DNA from: Coprinus comatus
Lineage: Eukaryota > Basidiomycota > Agaricomycetes > Agaricales > Agaricaceae
Length of the DNA stretch: 64,000 nt
Direction: 5' to 3'
Assembly (NCBI GenBank): GCA_034638255.1
Contig: JAWPGT010000014.1
Location: 682,001 to 746,000, forward strand
Shown here: positions 49,844 through 62,400 of the stretch, piece after piece
How the letters are laid out: every line of letters starts with the position of its first letter
Position numbering within the stretch: the first letter of the stretch is position 1
The notes under the pieces: generated by a model
The model's database searches: none
What the model was told of the DNA's origin: nothing
The model's input: only the letters and a program-made list of their open reading frames with translations
Program-made: the position numbers and the translations under genes

Positions 49844-51501
49844 ATGCCACGCACATTCAACATTTTGGTTCTTGGACAGTCTGGTAGCGGTACGTGTTGC
49901 AATAACATTTTTTAGATTTCCGACCTTCGTAGTTATATTACGATCGAGTTGCCACTCTAATTTTCAATAGGTAAATCAACCTTTATCCGCCACCTCCAGC
50001 ACGCCTACGATACGGAGTCATACGAAGAGGAGGGTATTCTTTGTCAATTAGAAATTCAACGCATCATCGTTAGGTCCACCAGCATCATCCTCGATGCACT
50101 CTCTTGTACAGGGCAAGCTGAGTTCATAACTTGACGGCCTCAGGGATCTACTAATGCTGATAAAAGTCGCCCAGATATAGCAAAGGCTCTCAGACATCGA
50201 CTTTCTATATTGATGGAGCTAATTCAATACCAACTCACTCCAGAATCAAATCCGGTTCTTCCAGAAGAAGAGGCTCCTCCTCCTCCACCACCGTTAGGAT
50301 TTGCCGCAAACTTGAAAGAGGCAATTCTCAACCCAGCTGCAGCTCTCTCTCGCTGGACAAGCGATGGACGGAGGGATGATAATACCAGAGACGAAAGAGG
50401 AGGACACGATTATATGATGAAAGAAGTCCAATTGACTTTGTACACTATGCAGAGTGATCTGATTCGCCTTTGGCAAGATGACAATGTGAGGGACATGATG
50501 GAGAAAAAGGAAATTCGCTTGGAAAAAGATGCAGAAATTCTCTTGAACGACTTGGAGCGAGTGGCTTCACTCGAATACGTACCAACTGAAGGTACGAACA
50601 ATTATCGTATCTCTCCTACATCCGTCCAGATATTAAATTGTTCGCATTAGCCGAGATCCTGAGATGGAGATATAAAGCTATAGGTACGGCTGAGCGCAGG
50701 TTAATGATCGGTGGTACTAGTAAGACCCGTGAATGGAGTATTATAGAGCTTGGTGGCAGTAGAGATCAAAGGTACACGTGGGCTCCTTTCTTAACCGGAG
50801 ACGGTGAGTCTTGTTTTCACCTCCCAAATCCCCGCACTACATTATTTAATTATACATGTAACCTATCCCAAGTCGACGTTATGATCTTCGTAGTATCACT
50901 TGCCGACTTCAACGAGAACCTACCAGAAAACAAAAGTGCAAACCGCCTCGAAGATTCTATAGAGTTGTGGAAAGGGCTTTGGGCTAACCAAGACCTTCGG
51001 TTCGTCGGGAAAATCCTTTTGCTGAACAAATATGACGTTCTTGAAGAAAAGCTGAAAAGCGGAATCAAATTCCCATACAAGTTCCCAACAGTATTTAAAG
51101 AAGGAGAAACTAAAACATCCTTTGCTGTCGCATGTGCGTCACTCTTCCATGATTTCTTTCCCCATTTCAGGAGGAGCTTTCTAACTCACACACAATTTGC
51201 ATCAACAGGTTACATCAAGAGATTCACTAGAATTGTACACCAAGAAAACAAAAAGGCAAACAAAAGGAACAAGCTTTCCTTGCGTAGTATCTTAGCAACT
51301 ACTATGGTTCCAACACTAAATGGAGGTACTGATCCTACCCAACTTAATATCGCAGGAGGTATGAGCTTTTCAGGCTTCATTTCTCTCATCCACAATCCCT
51401 TTTCTTCAACCTTTTTTTGTGAATGCTCATGAAAATAATTAGTGGCAGAAGATATGGTAAAGGCAGTGGACTTCAAGACCATTTCACAAATGGGAATCTG
51501 A
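49844..51501 (+). CDS. Non-canonical heterotrimeric G-protein alpha-subunit-like protein
   Basis: Start MPRTFNILVLGQSG joins across a GTACGT intron to SGKSTFIRHLQHAYD, giving the P-loop GQSGSGKST. The helical domain follows (IQRIIVRSTSIILDALS) with a proline-rich EEEAPPPPPPLGF insert. Switch I reads EILRWRYKAIGT: the catalytic Arg position is kept but the Mg-binding Thr is Ala. Switch II reads IIELGGSRDQRYTWAPFLTG, where the usual DVGGQ has Glu-Leu-Gly-Gly-Ser, so the catalytic Gln is lost. The G4 motif is sound (KILLLNKYDVLEEKL). No clear TCAT (G5) motif is visible. The last exon gives VAEDMVKAVDFKTISQMGI, resembling the receptor-contacting C-terminal helix. No Gly2/Cys3 lipidation motif. 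Basidiomycetes have many such divergent paralogues; low GTPase activity is inferred. Confidence 0.75.
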
Positions 51502-51912
51502 ATATACCACTTGTGGAGAGATTATCTTTCAACATTTCATAACAACATAATACCGGCAAAATATAAATACAATTCCCAGAGTTGCACCCTTGGATCAGGT
51601 CATACCAGCATAATTTTACTCTACTTAGTATTGAAACAGCCTAACGGAAGTGATTCTATAACAATTGGCTAACTCTGTTCCAGCGTATAATATCAATATA
51701 TTGACCCATCTCCCGGAGTATTATACCATCGACTCTAGCATTCTCAGATCAGCTTATTATACGGTATGACTATATGTAATACTGGTTGCTTTCATATCTT
51801 GAACGATCCCCTGACTCGAACCCCTCACTTTCCAAAAAATCACAAATAAAATACATCAATAAAATACAACATAAATATATCTCTGCTGAGATTCCAATCG
51901 ACGTCCATAAAT
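51502..51912. other. Convergent intergenic region
   Basis: About 410 nt between the 3' ends of the G-alpha-like gene and DPB11. AT-rich, no gene seen. Confidence 0.45.
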
Positions 51913-54900
51913 CTATTTTCGACTCGCCCTACCGCTTCTCCTAGGACCTTTCCTTGCCTCCTTAGGGGACTGAGATTGTCCCCCTTTCATCAAACTCAAC
52001 AACTTCTTCCTCTCATCCGCTCCAGGATCTTCATACACAACTCTCACACCTGCCTCTTCAACACGTCCACTATCACCTTCGAGATTGTTCACTTTCTTAC
52101 TCGACCGTGTCACGCGTCGAGTATCATTGTTCAACTTGTTACTTAGCGAATCCATAGATCCAGTTTGAGCATCCAGTGAGGCTTCCGATTCATCCACATC
52201 CAAATCAAATGGCATCAACGTAATTGGTCCAAATCCAAATTCACCATTACCAACATCCTCTTCTGCGACATCATTCAACTTTTGTTCCGAAATTTGTCTC
52301 GACAAAGCCTTATTAAAAAAACATAAGGTATTAGTACACCGCAACTAAAAATCCAATACCGACAAAAATAAAGTACTCACTTTATTTCTTCCAGGTCTAT
52401 GTCTCTTTGCACTTCTCCCATTCCCTGTACCGCTCGCTCCTCCACTATTCACAAGAACATCCTCTTCTTCAGAAGTATGCCTTTTCAAAGCTCTCGTTAT
52501 ACTTTCTTGCAACGCTTTCGTAACTTCATGATCAATCTTCACAGGTGAATTTGATTTTCCACCAAAACTACCACTACCACTACCACTACCACTTCCTGAA
52601 ACATTAACAATACTATTCGAACGAGTGATTGGTACAGCAGGAATAGGAATTTGAAGTTTCATAGGTGATGGTGTTCTAGAGGATGGAATTTGTGTTGTTC
52701 GACGTTCATGTTCGATTTGTTGCCATGTTTGTTTATGTTTTAGATTTGATTTTGGTGAAGATGAAGATGATTGCGTTATAGATTCGTTTAATGCTTGATT
52801 CGTTTGATGATTTAGATCTTGTATAGAAGCTAATGAGAACGTTTCGGGAGGTATAGATGCTATTGATGGTGCTCTTGTTATCATGGATTCACCACCTAAT
52901 TCGTTTCTTGGTTTACCGAACGAGAGTGATGCGAAGGAGGATGAAGTTGAAGTTGAAGTTGAAGAAGACGAGGAACGAGAGTTTAGTATTGGAGGTTTTA
53001 CATAGTTTGGTTTCGTGGGGTCCGAGTTATCAGCTAGAAATATTGTTGTCAGTAATAAAATGGTGATGCTAAAGAGTGTTGCTCACTATTCGTGATATCC
53101 TGCATCTGCATCTTAGAAGAAATATCGAATACTGAGTTTTGATATGTCACCTTGGCTTTTCCTTTCCCCTTTCCTTTCACGTCCATATCAACATCCATAG
53201 ATTCATATTGTTCTTGCTTGCCAGTCTCACTACCAATCACAAGATGTCCTTGAACACTAGGCACATTCCCAACCATAGCCATACTCTCCAACCAACTCAT
53301 GTTAACGACAGGAATACCCCACTCTTTCGCCTTCTCGAACTTTAATCCTGTAGCAGAAGGACATAGTAGATGTGTAGTACGTCTTGAGAATGAATCTGCT
53401 AATGTAACACCTAGAGCACGTAAAAGACGGCGGATACTACATAGTTTGGATTGATCGAAACCGGACAAACTAAGCGTGATTTTCTCTGCATCTGAATTCA
53501 CAAATTATGAATAGAACTCTTTTGTGGAGTGTATAGAGAGGGACGTACTGGGAATGGGGATTTCAATGCCCAGAGGGAGGAAAGAAATATCTTGATCTGA
53601 AGGACATATTCGATCTTCAAAAATACATCGTTCTAACCAACACTCTGTTCGGTATTTACTTTTCAAAGTTGAATCTACTTCGTCTCGATAAATTTTGCTT
53701 CCACTGTATATTTATTCAACTTGTATGAGTGGGAGGATAGCGTTGGAGGTATAGAATTGAGACGTACCTAACTAGTCGTACAATGACGAAATCTACTTCA
53801 TCGTCCAACTCGGTCACCACGGATCCACCATAAGATTCCACTGCATTTTTGACAGCGGTCGTTTTCGCTTCACCCAGCGCACGGAACTTATAGCCAGCAA
53901 ACATCATATGTTGAGCAGTACCTGAGTTCATACCTGAACTTGTAGCTGATTTTTGTTCCGAGCCACCAGCGCCAGCGTCGACCACTGCTGCAGAAGTAGA
54001 ACTTTCCACCATCTTCTCTGACTCAGATATTTGTGGTAGTGGTACTGGGGTTGGTGTACTACCTGCTTTCACCAAGACATTTGTATTTGTCGGAGTTCGC
54101 CGGAAAGGTTGCCTTGTAACGCTGGGCCCTTGTTCCTTGACGGGAGCAAACGAATTAGCACGCCTGAAAGCTGAAATAACGCTTTCTCCAGGTCCAATTT
54201 CCGGTGTATCGTCAATGACTTTGCCTAGGACCGCGGGTGAAGAAGTTGTCCGTACGAGTCCGGCTCTGGTTACTTGATAACCTCTTCTATTTAATAAACT
54301 GCCCCAGATTTGAAGAGTGACTGTTGGTAATATTTTCAGCGAAGCGGTTTCGTCCTCGGCGTCATCTTCATTCGCTTGTGTGGTTGGTCTTGGTTTCTTG
54401 ATAGGAAGTACTGGTGATGGCAATTCGTCCATTTCCGAAGGAAACGCAGAGGTAGGTGGAGGTGAACTTGCAACAATAGCTGTGAAGTAACGGATGCATT
54501 GAGAAGAGAACATGACATATGTTAGGATAACCGGACATACGTTCTGGTAGACTCTTGCGTTCAGGTCGTGGTCTCGTTGCTTGATACTCGGCTTCGTCAA
54601 AACGACCTAGAACAAAACATTACGATGAAATTCAAGTTTTCTAAGTGAAACTCATACCACCAAACTCAAGAGAGTCCCAAAACCATTCTTCCCAGACGAG
54701 GTGAATGGTGGCTTCTTTTCGCTTGTTGAATTTCTCTGCGTAACGCATCTTTTCTGTCTCTTCATCACCAGAACACAACAGATGTGTAACTTTTACAGGC
54801 CTTTCCAAATTTTTAGTATATGTCCCTCCATTTTTCGTGACCAGCTTGTTGATTTCCAAACGTCGCGGTACGTCGGTAATGCCAGATAAACACAAAACAA

Positions 54901-55539
54901 CATTGGAGAAGACAGGAAGGCGGTGGTTGCGAGTGATCTGGGGGAGACAATTAACGCATGCTCGAATTCGATTTAAATGCAACATACCTCTTCCATATCA
55001 ACATCGTCGCCTCGTAGCCAAATTTCATAGCTTTCTTGAATCCAGGATGGCTTCATGATGGGTATCATACGTTTAACGGCGCACTACTCTCGTATAAGCT
55101 TAGGGAAGCTGATAACTGCTTGCAACTGACCTTATACTTTTCTCCACCGTGGTCCTCCGCTATAAGATGTGTAACTCTATCCGTGAAAGCGGTAACCGAT
55201 GTTGCGCCAAGTTCGAGTGCTTGTTTAAATAATGTTGGCTACGATATGTTAGAAATTCATCCAAAAATGCAAACAATTAAGACTAACCTTATCCTTGATT
55301 CCAGTTGCGCACATCACCAGGCCTCTGAATGGTCTGGGACATTTGTCTAACGTTGAAGTATCGTCACTGCCAGCCTGGCTGTCTTCGGCCCACAATTGTG
55401 TTGGTGGACCCCGAGAATAATCATTTGTTGCAGGTACTGGTCGTAGTTTAACATTAGGAACCTGTAGACCGGTAAATGGCAGATATATATTCAGAATATA
55501 ATGGAATACCTTGGCTGATTTATTCGTCCGTCGTCGCAT
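51913..55539 (-). CDS. BRCT-repeat replication/checkpoint scaffold (Dpb11/Rad4/TopBP1)
   Basis: Dpb11 binds phosphorylated Sld2/Sld3 to start replication and activates Mec1/ATR. Start MRRRTNKSAK with an intron right after; then KLRPVPATNDY, and BRCT1 from CPRPFRGLVMCATGI through SVTAFTDRVTHLIAE to IMKPSWIQESYEIW. BRCT2: NVVLCLSGITDVPRRLEINK, VTHLLCSGDEET and VWEEWFWDSLEFGG. After a Ser/Thr/Pro linker, BRCT3: AQHMMFAGYKFRALGEAK, AVESYGGSVVTELDDEVDFV and ECWLERCIFEDRI. BRCT4: KITLSLSGFDQSKLCSIRRL, TTHLLCPSATGLKFEKAKEW and VVNMSWLESMAMVG. The C-terminal ~350 residues are low complexity with basic KRHRPGRNK and RKGPRRSGRASRK clusters, likely nuclear signals. Four BRCTs match the fungal form. Many exons, no frame break noticed. 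Confidence 0.85.
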
Positions 55540-55758
55540 TTTGGACGATTATAATTAATCTTAATCGCGTCGCGTTGTCAAGCCAGCCGTGATACCAGAT
55601 TAGGGCAGGCTGTCTCGCGACTGATACCTATGACGTCGTAATTCCGCGCCATCATTAATAACACTTTTCTGGACATCTAAGTTCGCATGCAGGTGGAGCA
55701 TATTTCGGCTGAATGGAAACTGTTTTAAACCCCAAACAGAAGCCGCGAATCTCTAGTT
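55540..55758. promoter_or_regulatory. Divergent promoter region, DPB11 / MFS transporter
   Basis: Only about 220 nt separate the two divergent start codons, so the promoters overlap or abut. No motif is named. Confidence 0.5.
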
Positions 55759-58122
55759 ATGGATAACGACAAGGATCCGCAATTTTCTGGCTCAGAGAGA
55801 TCTTCTACCCTTCATAATGAGGGCGTCGACAATGTTTATGCACTCAAGTGTGCTCTAAGTACATCCTTTCATCTCACTATAAAACCTACTTAACTCTAAA
55901 TGCACAATAGTCAACGAATGTCTGCAGAAAGAGTCGGTTTTAAAGCTTTTTCTCTCTTCTATTTTCTTCTAACTTTCATCTCTGATTTTATAGAATTGGT
56001 TTCGGACGATACCAAATTCAATTATTCATGCTCACCGGGCTGGGGTGGCTTGCGGACAGTGAGTCCTTACTTTATACATTTAAACCTTCAAATAGGCTGA
56101 TAACCTGGTTTCCTCTTAGACCTATGGCTACAAGGTGTAGCCGTTGTTCTTCCACAAGTCCAACAAGAGTTACTTCCAGTCCGGGTGGAATTCGCCACTC
56201 TCGCCCTCTATGTTGGACTCATTCTAGGCGCAATGACCTGGGGAGTGCTCGCGGACCTTATTGGTAGACGCCTATCATTTAATGTGAGCATTTTCTCCCT
56301 CCCAAGTCTGCCCAGGACCCAGGCTCTTGCGGTTTGCCCCCCATTTTCTAAATATACTGATGAGTGACGTCGCTTTCAATAATCACGGAGCTGATATAAT
56401 CATCATATTCATTTTTCTACTAGGTCACTTTATTTTTAGCAGCAGTTTTCGGGTTAGCTGGTGGTGCCGCACCTGATTTCATAACATTCGCCTCGCTTGT
56501 GGCATGCATGGGATTTGGAATAGGTGGAAAGTGAGCTTCTCGACCAACTTTTCTTGTTTTGTTTTCTCACATCGGCTATTTCAGTTTTCAGCATGGTGGG
56601 CCGTTGGTCAACTCGTAGCTTCAGTGATAGCTTGGGGTTTCATTGGAAACTTTTCATGCGCATCAACGACTCCTGTTGGAGAATGTCTGAAGGCAGATAA
56701 TATGGGATGGAGATACACTTTGTAAGTCCATGGGCGTATATTCATTTGAGGGAGCTCCTGACGAATCAACTCTACTCCGTGCAGTTATACCATGTAAGTG
56801 TATCTGATCGGTATGAAGTTTGAAGTAAAGGCCAAAGCTAATACATCTATTCCTATCAAGGGGCGCTATTACATTTATAATGTTCATCCTTCGTTTCCTC
56901 ATATTTGATTTACAAGAATCTTCGAAGTATCTCATCGCAAAGCATAGAGATGAAGATGCGATAAAGGTTCGATATATTCCTTCACCTCATATAAATTTAC
57001 CCTAAAACGCGAACTTTCTCCAGGTTCTCGAACATATTGCAAGGCGTAATGGAAAAACTATTACGTTAACTGTAGCTCAACTTCAAGAAATAGAAGCCCG
57101 AGAACATACTAATGTCAGTTCAAGAACGACAACAACATGGGAAGTCATTAAATCTTCATTCTCTCATTTCTCTCTGTAAGCGGACCTATTCTGCGCTATA
57201 ATCTTAAGTTAAGACTAACACACAAAAAAAAGATCACACGTAAAGCCACTCTTCGCTGGAAAGAAATTCGCAACAAACAGTAGTATAACCATTCTTTCAT
57301 GGGGTACGTCTAAATCCTAACCCCAAATCAATCTTTGTGTATCGTTGTTCATCCATTTAAACTGCATTAAAATTAATAGGAATGATTGGCCTTGCATATC
57401 CACTCTTCAACTCCTTTCTCCCACTGTATCTTAATACCCGAGTTGCAAGTGATTCAAGCGTAAGCACAGCTTATCGTAATTATACTATCATTTCGGTATT
57501 GGGTCTTCCAGGATCTTTTATAGCTTGCCTCGTGGTTGATTGGACAAGAAAAAATCAAGACAAAGTCGATGATGTTGAAGATGACGGTGATAATGATAAT
57601 GATAGACTAGAGGAAGAAAGACAAAAAGAAATAATTATTCAAACAGAAACGCCGTAAGCCTTTTCTTGACACCAATTTATCATCTATTCGGGTAGTGTCC
57701 CAGCTAACGATAATTCCAACCTTCAGATGTATGGAGTATTATATGCATACACACCAGAAGTTTTCCCAGCTCCTCATCGTGGAACAGGTGATGCATTAGC
57801 AAGTAGTTTTAATCGTGTAACTGGAATATTGGCTCCTGTTATCAAAATTGCAACCACCACAGCTACCGGAGAAGCTTCTGGTAATATCGCTAATGGGTAT
57901 GTCGTCCAATTTTTATTCTTATTGTTGAAGTTACATATATACTGATAAATAACATTATAATATAGTTCGGTATTTGTTTCGGCTTCGTTATTGACCGCTA
58001 CTGCTTTTTTGATGTTGTTTTTGCCTATCGAGGTTTGTGTCACTTTTTTGGGGTTTGGAATATAGAAGTGTTTTACTTACTGTCATTTAACCTTATAGAC
58101 TGCTGGACGAGCTGCTATGTAA
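55759..58122 (+). CDS. MFS transporter, SV2/sugar-porter-like, missing conserved segments
   Basis: Start MDNDKDPQFSGSERSSTLHN. Following exons give FMLTGLGWLAD, VVLPQVQQELLPVRVEFATL, LYVGLILGAMTWGVLADLIG, RRLSFN, VTLFLAAVFGLAGGAAPDF and ACMGFGIGG, then FSAWWAVGQLVASVIAWGFI, FDLQESSKYLIAKHRDEDAI, KVLEHIARRNGK, NSFLPLYL, YRNYTIISVLGLPGSFIACL, MYGVLYAYTPEVFPAPHRGT and GDALASSFNRVTGILAPVIK. This order matches SV2-related fungal MFS proteins. Between GFGIGG and FSAWWAVG the family normally has about two dozen residues (NLPVDGxxxxEF), and between VDWTRK and MYGVLYAY it has another helix; both are absent, the second replaced by an acidic DDVEDDGDNDND run. The transporter may therefore be non-functional or mis-spliced in my model. 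Confidence 0.7.
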
Positions 58123-58560
58123 TACAATTAATGCTTTTGTCATTACCACTAGTTCCGTCTCTTGCCGGCCTGTACTTTTGATTTCGAATTCAAAAAGTCT
58201 TCAAAGCTCTATACCTCGGCAACTACAAACCCTCAAGAACCTTATCCAGCAATAGTCTTAGTATAATATACTATGAGTCTCTCTGTCACACATATTCATT
58301 CGAAATAGGCGCGTTCTATGGATATAATATCTATGGTGATGGAGCTTTAGTAGTCATTCTTGAAGTCTCACTCGCTATCATACTAAATGAAGTGCATTAA
58401 CTTCAAGATTCAAGTTGTGATCGATTATTAGTGTAGTAGTTACAAATAGTAGTATAAGAGGAAGGCTCAATCTGAGGTTGAACTTTTGAACAGTGTCAAG
58501 TCTATCATTGATAGCGTTACTAGAATACATGGTCATATTTACACGGTCCGTTTTACCGTC

Positions 58561-58983
58561 TCAAAAAAAGCCATCCGGGTAAGAAGGTAGAGGTTTCTCT
58601 TTCCAAATAGTTTGCAATTCCAGTGTCGCCCGTGGAGCAAGATGGCACCACCAGGTGTAACCTCCACCACCTGTACTCGACTGTCCAACAGTTACACTAC
58701 AGTCCTTGGGGATATTCTCTGTCAAGACTTCCCGTCTCTCACTCCCCTGGAAACCGCTAGTTTCAGATAATACAGTTGGAAGGACAGAGTCCAAGTCCTG
58801 CGCATCAGAGGGGACTACCACCTTGACTGGACCAACTGAGAAATCTGTTCTCGAGTTGTAGATTACGATAGTTTGAATAAGATCACCATCGGTGGATTCG
58901 ACTTTTTGCTTAGTCAAATGAATTGTTGGATCTATGTGTGGCGGTCTGGAACCTTCCTTCGTTCTCCTCTCTTTACTGTACAT
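58561..58983 (-). pseudogene. C-terminal fragment of a DUF4139 protein
   Basis: The open frame has IDPTIHLTKQKVES, then QTIVIYNSRTDFSVGPVKVV and GGGYTWWCHLAPRATLELQT, ending YPDGFF and stop. These align in order with IDPTARVTYHPY, RRITVTNTKRVPIERLKIV and GMVNWVCKIPPQGQVSSTLK of the DUF4139 gene at 46-48 kb, so it is the last third of a diverged paralogue. Everything upstream is absent: retroelement sequence starts at its 5' side near 58977. The missing part may lie beyond the retrotransposon, outside the window. Identity with the intact gene is low, so this is not a recent local duplication. Confidence 0.55.
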
Positions 58984-59418
58984 TCTCTCGAACGGTCTCC
59001 TCTAATCTAGAACTATACTTTCATTCTTACCCCACTCATTCCATTATTAAAACTTATCTACATTCCTTACATTTCATATCCTCCGGTTTACTTTTATTCC
59101 TACACTCTCTACTCCTATTTTCTACAGCATATAAAGACCACCCGAATGTACTAGAGTACTCAGCTTCTTTGGAATCGATAGAACTTAACGCTCTCTTCGG
59201 TTCTATAAGACTCGTGTGACTCGACCTAACATCTAGTTACTCGAACGTCACATATTTTGAGCTTTACACCTATCGTAACTCTTGCTTCTTAATCTCTCCC
59301 TCTAAACCTTCCCTTCGACAATCTCGGGACAACGTTGGTCTGATCAACCGACCTCTTTCCAGTACTCGACGGGACTCTCTACCTCTGCTTAAAAACTCAC
59401 TCCTCTCTCGGTGTCACT
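58977..59418 (+). mobile_element. Probable 5' LTR and leader of the Ty3/Gypsy element
   Basis: The DUF4139 fragment loses its frame near 58983, and a TG (TGTACATTCTC at 58977) is a plausible LTR start. The pyrimidine-rich stretch up to the Gag ATG has no ORF. The LTR end and primer-binding site are not resolved because the 3' LTR is outside the window. Confidence 0.35.
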
Positions 59419-62400
59419 ATGTCTACTAGAACTCATACTCGTACAGTTAGCGCCCCAGGCTTAATACCAGGTGAGTTCCTCACGGATAACAGTATATCCT
59501 ATTCGGCCCAAGGAGACTCCTCCTTCGCCGACCAACCGGACCTTTCCAAGTCAATGGATGAGGTTACAGAAACGTCTACTAAGAAGGGCGTTTCTTTTGG
59601 TTCTGTAGAATATAATGAAATAACTCCCAATAAAAAAGTTAAATACAAATATGGAAAAAGGAACCTCCTGAGTGACACGGAAGAAGATAATTCCAGTTCT
59701 TCCGAAGAATACAACCCAGATACTGATCGAACCTTCGATGACAGTATAAACGTTTTCAAACAAGCGACTGAAGGGTTAACTCCCGAACAATTTAAATTAG
59801 TCACGCGTCGTAATAAGAAAATCAGGAATAGTGAGGAAGCCGAAGCCGGTACCTCCAGAAAAGGAAAAACGATCGACCTTGGAAACTGGGGAAATGTTAA
59901 CATCCCCGAAAATGAATTAGAATTAGAAACTCAGAAAGCCGAATTCGAAAAATATAAAGCATGGAAACAGGCCATCGAGGAAATCCCCGATGAAGAATTA
60001 GTAATGGAAAATCAACGTGCCGAATTTGAGAAATATAAGACCCTAAAGGATCAACTTGAGAATAATAGCCTTAAGGAAAAGAAATCACACAAAGATGAAA
60101 AGGAATATCGCCGCAGTACCTCAGTTCAATTATCGGAAAACATGGAAGGAAACATTAATAACGTAGTCAAAGGATCCCAACGTACCCTCGAAGAGAAACT
60201 CAATAAGGTTAAACCTACTAAGGACAAGAAGGATAAACAAGATTGGAATATGCGAGCTGCGAACCAAATTGATCCCAAGAGTTTCTTGGGGCGTGCCTTC
60301 AAAGAAATCAATCGTCAATCTAAGTCCCGAAATCATAACGAAGACACCAGTTCTGATTCTGATGACTCAGACTCAAGCAGTGATGAAAGTTCTGACTCTT
60401 CGAAAGAATCCGACTCATCAACCTCATCTTCGGATTCCCCTACCACTGAGGAAAGAAACATTAAAAATAATAACATTGAAAGGGAATCAAATAAGGAAGC
60501 CAACGCACAACTTAACAAATCCAAGGAAAAGAAGAAATCTAAAAAAAGACACCACAAGTCCCTGATCAAACCCGAACCGCCTGAGAAGTACAACGGCAGG
60601 GCCAATGTACAACAATTTCATCGCTTCATGACCCAGTCAATTGATTATGTCAAATATGGTCGCGTTGAAAAGAAAAGACAAGTATCTGTAATCTCAAACT
60701 TCTTAATAGAAAAAGCATACAACTTCTACACTAGAGAAGTCGCTCTCAAACCTAAGAGATGGAGCCTGTCTAGATTCTTCACGGACTTATTTAATTACTG
60801 TTTTCCAGTAAATTTTCGAACCATACAAAGAGAACGACTTCTTAAGTGTAAACAAGAAGATCGTTCCGTAAGGGATTTCGCCTCCCTTCTCAATGAATTA
60901 TTCTTGACAGTGGGATACACTAACGAACGCGAAAGGGTAAATAAATTATGGTTTGGTCTCAGACCACAACTACAAAGTGCCCTTTGGTTAAAATTGTTAA
61001 ACCCTGATTCCGCATCTTATGAAGAAGTCTTACACGCTGCTGAAGTCCAAGAAATCGCCATGTCAGTACCACAATATCCCGAATCTTCGAAGGACCGGGA
61101 ATCGAACTTTCGTAGAGGTAACCATAATAAGGACTATAACTACTCCAAAAATAAATATCGAAATGACAATTCATTTCCGGGGCACCGTTACCCCGACAAA
61201 AGGACTCCCAACCATGATCACAAATTCGATCGCCAACTTCGAGACAGGTACCCTGATCGAAGACATTCAAATTCCCACTCTCAGGGCTTCCGAAATCGTA
61301 ATAGCCCTCAAAACATGTTCAATGAGAATCGCCGATCCCATAATGTACATAATAAAAATTCCCAATCTAAGAAACTAAGCAACGAGGAAATGAATACACT
61401 CAGAGCAGAAGGCCGTTGCTTCCACTGTAAAGAAAGTGGACATATGTCCAAACAATGCCCTTCTAGAAATAATATGTATTCTAAAGGAAAGCCTCCTGGT
61501 TTACATAATATTGAACTATCTTCAATAAAGAAAGTAGAGCATTTACAAGCCTTAGCAGACTCCACTGAGGGCTTTCACCAATTGGAGCTCGGTAATATAA
61601 CTCGCCTTCCGATCACAAAACGGACTCCCAGAAACAAGAATAAGAAATACAACAAGAAACGAAATTTCCGTTTGCGAGAAAAGGTAATCAAAAGGGAGAA
61701 ACAATTCGAGTTTCAAATAGGACTCAGCGAGAGCCCTGAAGAGAAGCGTTTGAACAAACACCTAGAAAATTGGTGCCTCAGCCTGGGAATAATAGCTGGA
61801 CATAATTCTCCAATAAACAGTTTAAAGGAGATCCCTATAGAAAACATATACAACAATATGGCCACCTGGCAATGCTCGGATTTGTTTGAGTACCAACAAA
61901 ACAAAGGTAGTTTTAACTTAAAATCCAGATTCTCCGACCCACTACAAATAAAAGTGGTTTCATCCCTTTATTTTCATGACCCCTATTTTGAAGAAGAGAA
62001 AATTGATGGGAAACTGGACAAAGGTCTTGACCGCCCCCGATTTGATGTTTGGATCCCTTTTGATGATTATGAGATTGAAGACCATCTGCACGAAATAAGC
62101 TATTCTTTAAGCTTTGAGGATGCCAAAAGTATGACCCCTTTAGCTATTGCTTTGAACCATGCCCAGAAGATATCCAAGGCAAAGAAATTGAACTTCACGG
62201 CTGGGTATAAGAAAAGTATGATAAACTACTCCAAGAAAGTAGAATGGCGAGATTATCGTGGGGCCTACCTCTCTTGGTATTTCAACGCCTTCTACAATAT
62301 GAAATACAACGAAGGTGCTGATTTCATTTGGGATCGTAATCTCAGATTTAAAGTACAACGAAAAAACAAATGGCTATACTCCATAACAGATGTTACAACA

